Source of the DNA: Longilinea arvoryzae
GTDB taxonomy: Bacteria; Chloroflexota; Anaerolineae; Anaerolineales; Anaerolineaceae
Assembly (NCBI RefSeq): GCF_001050235.1
Contig: NZ_DF967972.1
Location: 4,058,724 to 4,122,723 of the forward strand
Direction: 5' to 3'
DNA: 64,000 nt
Part shown: piece after piece, positions 55,104 through 61,414 of the stretch
How positions within the stretch are numbered: position 1 is the stretch's first letter
Layout of the letters: the number at the start of each line of letters is the position of its first letter
Notes under the pieces: generated by a model
What the model was told of the DNA's origin: nothing
What the model saw: only the letters and a program-made list of their open reading frames with translations
Databases searched by the model: none
Program-made: the position numbers and the translations under genes

Positions 55104-56195
55104 TCAGCCGCCGAAAAGCCGGCGCAGCCAATCGATGAAGGCTTCCCACCAACCCTTGCGGGTCTCCGGCAACGGTTCAGTCGAGGCTTCGGCTGTGAAC
55201 GCCGAGTTGGCGTACTGGTAGATGTAGGCAAAGGGAATGCGCGCGTAGCCCGGCGCGATGGTGCTGTTCGAGGCCCAGCCCTCGCCCCAACTGTTGCGCA
55301 CCATGAAAAAGCCTCCGCCGGGCACGACCTCATTCTGCTGGTAACCGACCATGCACATGGCGTGCCCGCCGGCGACCGGCTCGCCGGGCAGCGGCAGGCG
55401 CACGTCGCCCGAGGAGCGCACCGGTTCGGCGAACCAGTAGTTGTAGACCGGAACGGCAAAAGCCACCGGTTTGCCGCGCGCGAGTGCGGAGCACAGCCCT
55501 TCGATATCCGTGGGTACCAGCCGGGTGGAAGCGGTGATGCGATATTTGCCGGCGCCGTCCACGGCGGTTTGCGGGGCCGGTCCCTGGCCTTCGTTGCCGG
55601 GGATGGGATTGGGATTGTACGGCCAGGCTTCTTCCAGGCAGATGCCGTTATCCTGCAGGCGCGCCATGGCCGTGCGGATGTAGGTGCCCGGCAGGGTGGG
55701 AATCAGGTCATGCTGTTTGCAGTCCCAGTAATGGAACTGCTCGGAAAACTCCAACGCAGGCGGCTGCTGCCCCAGCAGATATTCGCGCACGGCGGCGCTG
55801 GCATGCGCCACGCAGGTGCCGCGCTGGCCCTGGTTGCGCACCGGCCCAAAGCCGCTGCGCAGGTCAATGCCTGGGGGTAAAGGGGCAAAGGAAGGCGGCT
55901 CCTTCTTCTCCTCACCGGGTTCGCGCTCATCCAGTGCGCCCAGACCATGCGGCTGCAAGTCGCCGGGCGCGAAGGAAACCGTGGGCGGCAGGGCCGCCTG
56001 GGCAGTGGCAACCAGCCTGACCACATCGTCCTGACTCATGCCGAGCGCGTTTACCAAACCAGCCAGGCCGCCCTCACCGACGGCTGCGCTGGCCAAGTCT
56101 TCGCAGGTTTCGATCCAATAAGCGGCCAGCTTGGCCAAAACCTCTGCCGTAAAGCCGGACAGTCCGGCCAGCGGCGTACCTTTCTTTTCAGCCAT
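55104..56195 (-). CDS. Papain-like (C1A) cysteine peptidase with N-terminal HhH-like domain
   Basis: 363 residues. Residues 1-70 are helical and look like a DUF4332/HhH-type module (LSGFTAEVLAKLAAYWIETCEDLA). From about 105 comes a papain fold with the whole catalytic set: Q122, C128 (VRNQGQRGTCVAHA), H278 (GGHAMCMVGY) and N301 (VRNSWGEGW). There is no export signal, so it is probably cytoplasmic, unlike most secreted papain-like enzymes. AAAAGGAGG precedes the ATG and adjoins the edge of a dispersed repeat. CHAT follows directly. Confidence 0.88.
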   Translation of the reverse strand: MAEKKGTPLAGLSGFTAEVLAKLAAYWIETCEDLASAAVGEGGLAGLVNALGMSQDDVVRLVATAQAALPPTVSFAPGDLQPHGLGALDEREPGEEKKEPPSFAPLPPGIDLRSGFGPVRNQGQRGTCVAHASAAVREYLLGQQPPALEFSEQFHYWDCKQHDLIPTLPGTYIRTAMARLQDNGICLEEAWPYNPNPIPGNEGQGPAPQTAVDGAGKYRITASTRLVPTDIEGLCSALARGKPVAFAVPVYNYWFAEPVRSSGDVRLPLPGEPVAGGHAMCMVGYQQNEVVPGGGFFMVRNSWGEGWASNSTIAPGYARIPFAYIYQYANSAFTAEASTEPLPETRKGWWEAFIDWLRRLFGG

Positions 56196-56205
56196 GGTTC
56201 CACCT

Positions 56206-56398
56206 CCTTTTAAGAGAAATCACCACGGATACATCATGCCCGTCAGGGTACGGAGGACACGGAGAGAAGAGAAGAATGACTTACATATCCCTTCTTTATC
56301 CTTATTCTCCAATGAAATCTACGGTCTTGTTGATCCCATCACCTTCCTTCTTCTTCTCCTTTTTCTCTTTCTTCTCCGTGAACTCCGTGTCTCCGTGG
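56206..56398. repeat. Dispersed CACGGAG palindromic element inside the peptidase cluster
   Basis: Left edge CTTTTAAGAGAAATCACCAC, with CATCATGCCCGTCAGGGTAC; right edge TTCTCCGTGAACTCCGTG then TCTCCGTGGTTAATC. It separates the papain-like gene from the caspase-like gene; the right edge abuts the latter's stop codon. Confidence 0.78.
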
Positions 56399-57838
56399 TT
56401 AATCAATTTCCGAGGAACGTAAGCGCACCGCGGGGTCGCCGAGGACAACATAGCCTTCGGCGTCGTTGCGCTGCACCCAGGCGACGGCGAGCTTATCGTC
56501 TGGCACGTTCTTGTGATAGTAAAGCTTCTCCTCCACGAAGCTGCTGACCTGGATGGATAGATCGGCATAGCGAAAATTGAAATCCTGAATGGCGTATCCG
56601 ACCGGCTTTCCGCTCAGGATGCGCTGGATGGTGTTGCGGAAGGCATCGATCTGGGGCAGCGCGCCCGGGTTCTGGATCGAAAAGCCCCAGGCCCGGTCGA
56701 CGTGGGCGATGACGGCCAGCGCGCCGCCGTTGGGATGAGCCAGCAGCGCCCTGGGCAGCGCGGCAAAGAACGGGCGCGGGGCCAGTTGAACCGGTTTGCC
56801 ATGCTCGAGCGCGGTGAACCTGTCGAACGCCGGGGTGCCTCCGCCAAAGCAGGCGAACAGGAAGGCGACCAGCCCATGAACGCGGGCTTCGGCCGGTAAA
56901 TCCGCGGCGGCGAAATACTGCGCGGGCGTCACGCTGTATCTCAACTGCCAGTCCTGGCACAGCAGCGCGCCCTGGCGGGCCGTCTGGTCGGGGTCGCCGC
57001 TGGCGAAACCCAGGCCGTGGCTGGCGGTGAACAGGAAAGCCGGCGGTTTTTGCCCGGCCGGCGGCGCCAGGATGCCGGTCAACCCGGCCTTGGTGGCCGG
57101 TTCGCCGATCCAACTGCGCAGCCGGTAATTCGCCTCCGCGGTCACCGGAGGATACGCCGGCAGGGGACCCACCGCCGGCGCGCCCTCGACCAGCGGCCGT
57201 ACCAGCCCATCCGCGCTGAGCTGGGTGGCCCGATCCAACAGGTGGCGCGTGCCGAAGAAGGCCGCCTCGCGCCCGTGCGGCAGGTCGGCCGGTGGGGCGC
57301 TCTCGTAGGCGACCACCGAGCGCGCGTAGGCGGCATACTCATCCGGACTATCGAAGTGCAGGCGCCCGACGGCGTATTCGAAATCCAGGCTGTGCCCGAA
57401 GAACAGGGGAATGCGCTCCGGGCTGCCGGCCAGCAGCAGGTAATAAGGCACGCGCAGCGGATCGCGTGAGCCGGCCGTGATGCCGAAACGCGCCAGCCAA
57501 TCCTGCTTGCTTTCGCCATCCCGGTAATCCAGCACCTTGACGCGGTCCGCATCGATCTGCGTGCGGCGGTGATCGATGAGCGGCTGCAGCGCCTGCCGGA
57601 CGCGGTCATCTTCAGCCTCATGAAAAACCACCCCCCAGCCCGCTTCGGCCGGGTTGGACCAATCCGGCTCCGGGCCGAGGTGCTCGGTGCCCCAGAACGC
57701 GCGCAGGAAAATCGGGATGCGCCGATCGCGCTCGCGCAGCGCCTGGCGCACCACCTGCCTGACGGTCATGGGTTTGGTGAAGTAATCGCCTGTGGCGGCA
57801 TTGATGCCATTGATATAGATTTTCTCGGCCTTGGGCAT
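56399..57838 (-). CDS. Gingipain (C25)/caspase-like peptidase
   Basis: 479 residues. The core has the clan CD dyad in the usual order: H274 in FLFTASHGLGFAS and C330 in VAFLFACFGGGTP. The C-terminus ends AEGYVVLGDPAVRLR, the block that closes gingipain-type (C25) and related domains. The first 230 residues (PYYLLLAGSPERIPLFFGHSLDFEYAVGRL) match C25 N-terminal subdomains as well. It has no signal peptide and is probably intracellular. The gene stops at the edge of a palindromic element. Confidence 0.82.
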   Translation of the reverse strand: MPKAEKIYINGINAATGDYFTKPMTVRQVVRQALRERDRRIPIFLRAFWGTEHLGPEPDWSNPAEAGWGVVFHEAEDDRVRQALQPLIDHRRTQIDADRVKVLDYRDGESKQDWLARFGITAGSRDPLRVPYYLLLAGSPERIPLFFGHSLDFEYAVGRLHFDSPDEYAAYARSVVAYESAPPADLPHGREAAFFGTRHLLDRATQLSADGLVRPLVEGAPAVGPLPAYPPVTAEANYRLRSWIGEPATKAGLTGILAPPAGQKPPAFLFTASHGLGFASGDPDQTARQGALLCQDWQLRYSVTPAQYFAAADLPAEARVHGLVAFLFACFGGGTPAFDRFTALEHGKPVQLAPRPFFAALPRALLAHPNGGALAVIAHVDRAWGFSIQNPGALPQIDAFRNTIQRILSGKPVGYAIQDFNFRYADLSIQVSSFVEEKLYYHKNVPDDKLAVAWVQRNDAEGYVVLGDPAVRLRSSEID

Positions 57839-57865
57839 GGTTGGCTCCGACGCTGGGAATTGAAA

Positions 57866-58195
57866 TTAACGCCCGGCGATCATATCGATCAGGCGCGGCC
57901 CGGCCGCCTGTCCGGCGGAGGCCTGCGCCGGTTGGATGGGAGTCACTGCCGCCAGCGCCTTGAGGATGAGCGGCGCAGAAATGCCGATGTTGATCGCCAG
58001 CAGCGGGCTGGTCACATTTTGCACGGCGGCCAGCAGCCCGCCGGCCAGCACCATCAATACGGTCAGGACCCAATACTTCAGGCTGCCCAGGTACGGCGGT
58101 TGGGTCGGGCTTTCGCGCATCTGGTACCACTTGAGCAGCTCGGCCAGCGCACCGCCCAGCACGCCGTATCCGAAGATCATCCAGTTGAAGGTCAT
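57866..58195 (-). CDS. Small membrane protein of the peptidase cluster
   Basis: 109 residues from the ATG at 58195 (GGGAGG upstream). Three hydrophobic segments: WMIFGYGVLGGALAELL, YWVLTVLMVLAGGLLAAV and LAINIGISAPLILKALAAV, with a short polar tail. It sits between the MBL gene (22 bases upstream) and the caspase-like gene (27 bases downstream). It may anchor or regulate a complex; no family is recognised. Confidence 0.72.
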   Translation of the reverse strand: MTFNWMIFGYGVLGGALAELLKWYQMRESPTQPPYLGSLKYWVLTVLMVLAGGLLAAVQNVTSPLLAINIGISAPLILKALAAVTPIQPAQASAGQAAGPRLIDMIAGR

Positions 58196-58217
58196 GCGGT
58201 TCCTCCCGGGGATTGGG

Positions 58218-59345
58218 TTACAGTGCAATGCAATGCTGCCCGGCGGGCAGCAGGGTCAATTCGCAGGCCAGTTTCTCTCTCTGAATTCGGCGCCGGATCT
58301 TCTGAAGGGTGGGCGTCAGATTGGTGGCGACCAGCCGAATCGGGCCGTTGGGATGGGGCGCGTCCAGAATCCAATTGAGCGTATCGAGATCGGGATTGCC
58401 GTCCTGGTGGTGCTTGTTGGCCGAAATCACGTAAGTGTCGGCGGTGATTTTCTGGAAGAATTCCGGCGAGGCATTGCGCAGGCTGCCATGGTGCTGGACC
58501 TTGAACACGTCCAGATGCAGGCGCCCATTCGCGTCCGTCAGGCCGGCCTGCTGCAGCGCGTAGAGAATATCGTCGCCGTGCGCGTCGCCGGTGAGTAAAA
58601 TGCGCCGCCCACCGCCCTCGACCAGCAGGATGACCGAACTGCGGTTGGCGACCGTCCGGTCGATCGCCCGAGCCGCCCGCTGCGCGCCGCTGCCGAAGCT
58701 GGGTTTCTTCTTGCGAGTCTCGTACCACTTGAGCCAGTCCTGCTTCAACCGTTCCAGATTCTGCGGGCGGGGACCCAGCACCCACAGGCGCAGGCCGTCC
58801 GTTTCGATGACGCGCGGCTGGGCCTCGAGCTGGATCACTCCCTGATCGAAACCCGGGTTGACCGGCAGGTCCAGATCGCGCGCGGCCGCCAGCAGCAGTT
58901 CTCCCTGGGCGATGCTGAACGCCACCGGGTTGACATTCCCGTCCGGCGCAGGCGTGGCCAAAAAATCCTGGAACTGGTCGTAGGCGAAGTCCGGCAGTCC
59001 CAGCGCCTGGCGGAAGGTGTTGTACCACAACGCCCGGACCGGGATGAGCGGCGGCAGGCTCTTCTCTTTGGCTTCCACCAGGTCATAAGCCAGGTCCACC
59101 AGCCCGGCCACATGGTCTTCGTCGACATGCGTCAGCAGAATGGCATCCAGCGCCGCGCTGCGCTGGGATAACTGCTGCAGGGCCGGTTTGAGGTGGGCGG
59201 CATACACGCCGGGCGGCCCGCCGTCGATGAGCAGGGCATGCCGGGCGTCCGCCCGGCCGTATTCGAGGATCAGGCTGTCGCCGTAGTCGGCCTGGACCAC
59301 ATTCAAACGCAGGGTGCCGGTTTGGCCGGCCGGAAAATCGCCCAT
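58218..59345 (-). CDS. Metallo-beta-lactamase-fold hydrolase (ComEC/Rec2-like)
   Basis: 375 residues. The MBL signature is LTHVDEDHVAGL (H73, D75, D77, H78), with LLIDGG before it, LLTGDAHGDDIL as the third metal ligand region and VFKVQHHGSLRNAS near the C-terminus, the pattern of ComEC-type MBL proteins. Such domains can be nucleases or phosphodiesterases. AAGGAATT precedes the ATG at 59345; a longer frame upstream is not supported. It is the first gene of the peptidase cluster, ending 22 bases before the small membrane protein. Confidence 0.87.
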   Translation of the reverse strand: MGDFPAGQTGTLRLNVVQADYGDSLILEYGRADARHALLIDGGPPGVYAAHLKPALQQLSQRSAALDAILLTHVDEDHVAGLVDLAYDLVEAKEKSLPPLIPVRALWYNTFRQALGLPDFAYDQFQDFLATPAPDGNVNPVAFSIAQGELLLAAARDLDLPVNPGFDQGVIQLEAQPRVIETDGLRLWVLGPRPQNLERLKQDWLKWYETRKKKPSFGSGAQRAARAIDRTVANRSSVILLVEGGGRRILLTGDAHGDDILYALQQAGLTDANGRLHLDVFKVQHHGSLRNASPEFFQKITADTYVISANKHHQDGNPDLDTLNWILDAPHPNGPIRLVATNLTPTLQKIRRRIQREKLACELTLLPAGQHCIAL

Positions 59346-59464
59346 GAGAATTCCTTTCAGACTGCGTTCTAAAAACCGGATCCGAATCCTGAATTGTGTC
59401 TTTATTGTAGAGGGGCAGGCAGGCCATTTCAAGCCCTAAATAGGACTGATTCTGTCAACAGTAA

Positions 59465-59492
59465 AACAAAAACCGCCCGATAGGGGCGGTTG
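59465..59492 (-). terminator. Rho-independent terminator after hpt
   Basis: Minus strand AACCGCCCC, loop TAT, CGGGCGGTT, then TTTG and further T residues. It lies about 25 bases after the hpt stop. Confidence 0.87.
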
Positions 59493-59516
59493 AGAAATTC
59501 GTGATTCCAGGAGCAA

Positions 59517-60092
59517 TCAGGGTTGGCTGCGCTGGTTGTATTTTTCGAGATTCACCGAGCAGATGTAGGGTAGGTTGCGGCCGTTTTCGTCGATATCCAG
59601 ACCGTAGCCCATGACGAAATAATCCGGAATGGTAAAACCGCAGTAATCGATGGGCACCGCAGCCTTACGGCGTTCCACCTTATCCAACAGGGCGCAGATC
59701 TTCAGACTGCGCGGGTTGCGGTCGAGCAGCAGCTTGCGCACGAAGTTCAACGTATAGCCCGTATCGACGATATCGTCGACCAGGATGACGTCCCAATTCT
59801 GGATGCTGGTCTTATGGTCGGCTTCGATGCGGATGAATCCGCTGCTCTCTGTGCCCGAATAGGATGCCACCGACATGAAATCCATCGTCATCGGGCGCTG
59901 GATATGGCGCATCAGGTCGGTGATGAACATGACGCTGCCGCGCAGCAGGCCCAGGATGAGCAGATGATCCGAATTCTGGTAGTCGCGCGTAATCTGCTGG
60001 CCGAGTTCGCGGACGCGGTCTTCGATCTGCTGCGGCGTGATGAGCACATCGCCGATAAAATCATAGGGCACAGGGGTGGTGGGCATTCCCAT
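59517..60092 (-). CDS. hpt: Hypoxanthine phosphoribosyltransferase
   Basis: 191 residues. PRPP-binding signature VILVDDIVDTGYTL, the proximal LLRGSVMFITDL loop, MDFMSVASYSG as the flexible loop and FVMGYGLDIDENGRNLPYI at the purine site. It salvages hypoxanthine or guanine to IMP or GMP. The ATG lies near GAGGAGATT. It is a housekeeping gene and not linked in function to the peptidase cluster that it precedes on the same strand, since it ends at its own terminator. Confidence 0.93.
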   Translation of the reverse strand: MGMPTTPVPYDFIGDVLITPQQIEDRVRELGQQITRDYQNSDHLLILGLLRGSVMFITDLMRHIQRPMTMDFMSVASYSGTESSGFIRIEADHKTSIQNWDVILVDDIVDTGYTLNFVRKLLLDRNPRSLKICALLDKVERRKAAVPIDYCGFTIPDYFVMGYGLDIDENGRNLPYICSVNLEKYNQRSQP

Positions 60093-60305
60093 GGGATAAT
60101 CTCCTCAAGGTCAAAACAAGCTCAGGCAAAACCGGTTTATTTTACTCCAATCCGGCCGTTTATGCGGTGAGTCTTGTCTGTATAACAGAATTGTAATCTA
60201 CAAAGAACAGATTTTTCGCGTCTGCAGAATTGGATTTTTTCGATCTCCAGCGTCCCGATTATGGATTAAGATAGATATGGCATTATCATCCCCCTGGAGG
60301 TTTCG

Positions 60306-61226
60306 ATGGAAGCAAGCTTTCGCCCGGCTTACCTGAACCTGTTGGAAAGCGGCGCGCTCGAGGAACGCATCCGGCAGGCAAATGCCCTGCTTTCGCCCTG
60401 CAGACTTTGCCCGCGCAAATGCCTCGCCGAACGGCTGGTCGGGAAAGCAGGCGTCTGTCACACCGGCGCACTGGCCCGGGTGGACGGATGGTGTGCTCAT
60501 CCCGGCGAGGAACCCGTCCTCAGCGGCCGGCGCGGATCGGGTACGATCTTCTTCTGCGGCTGCAACCTGCGCTGCGTCTATTGCCAAAACTTCGAGATCA
60601 GCCAGGGCGCGGCCGGGCGCGAGATGAGCGCCGCCGAACTGGCCGCCGGCATGCTCGATTTGCAGGAACGCGGCTGCCACAACATCAACCTGGTCTCGCC
60701 CACCCACGTTGTGCCCCAAATTCTGGAAGCGCTGCTGATCGCCGCCCGCGCCGGGCTGCGCCTGCCGCTGGTTTACAACACCGGCGGCTACGACGCGCTC
60801 GAAACCCTGCGCCTGCTGGACGGCGTGGTGGATATCTACCTGCCGGATATGAAGTACGCCGACGCCAAAACCGCCGAGCGTTATTCGCAGGTGAAGAACT
60901 ATCCCGCACACAACCGCGCCGCGGTGCTCGAGATGCACCGTCAGGTGGGCGACCTGCAGCTTAACGCGGAAGGGCTGGCCGTGCGCGGGCTGCTAGTGCG
61001 CCATCTGGTGCTGCCCAACCACCTGGCCGGAATCCGCCAAATCGCCCGCTTCCTGGCAGAGGAAGTCTCGCCCAACACGGCCCTGAACTTGATGGGACAG
61101 TACCGGCCCGAGTTTCATGCCGGCGAACACTTCCCGCTGAACCGCCCGCCCACCGCCGCCGAATTTCAGGCAGCCCAGCAGGCCGCCGGACAGGCCGGGC
61201 TGACCCTGCCTGCCGGGTGGAATTAA
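60306..61226 (+). CDS. Radical SAM protein (PflA-like, COG1313 type)
   Basis: 306 residues. The [4Fe-4S]-SAM motif is CNLRCVYCQN (CxxxCxxC). An additional N-terminal cysteine cluster, CRLCPRKC with a later CHTG, could hold a second metal site. GYDALETLRLLDGVVDIYLPDMKYAD and LPNHLAG are conserved in this COG1313 group, which is related to pyruvate formate-lyase activators but lacks a clear partner here. GGAGG precedes the ATG. The target is unknown. Confidence 0.87.
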   Translation: MEASFRPAYLNLLESGALEERIRQANALLSPCRLCPRKCLAERLVGKAGVCHTGALARVDGWCAHPGEEPVLSGRRGSGTIFFCGCNLRCVYCQNFEISQGAAGREMSAAELAAGMLDLQERGCHNINLVSPTHVVPQILEALLIAARAGLRLPLVYNTGGYDALETLRLLDGVVDIYLPDMKYADAKTAERYSQVKNYPAHNRAAVLEMHRQVGDLQLNAEGLAVRGLLVRHLVLPNHLAGIRQIARFLAEEVSPNTALNLMGQYRPEFHAGEHFPLNRPPTAAEFQAAQQAAGQAGLTLPAGWN

Positions 61227-61414
61227 CCAAATCTTTACAACTTTTTCATCCGGGATTAAGAACCCGATTCTATACTTCGAATGGATCGGAAAAATAAGGG
61301 CGGCGCCGGCAGCGAAACAAATAGAGGTTGATTGCCTGTAAATCGATTCGCTGTACAGCCGCCCTGGACTAGACTGATTTTCCTCTCCGCACCGGTTGCG
61401 AAGAGGTTTTCTTT

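Noticed and set aside
55064..55459. A 132-residue Arg/Pro/Ser-rich extension of the CHAT protein
   Set aside because: It overlaps the papain-like gene out of frame, has shadow-type composition, and the ATG at 55063 has a good ribosome-binding sequence.
53372..59345. A known CRISPR-associated caspase (Craspase) or gasdermin locus
   Set aside because: No type III-E effector, CRISPR array or gasdermin-like gene is adjacent; the genes share only the caspase-like fold.
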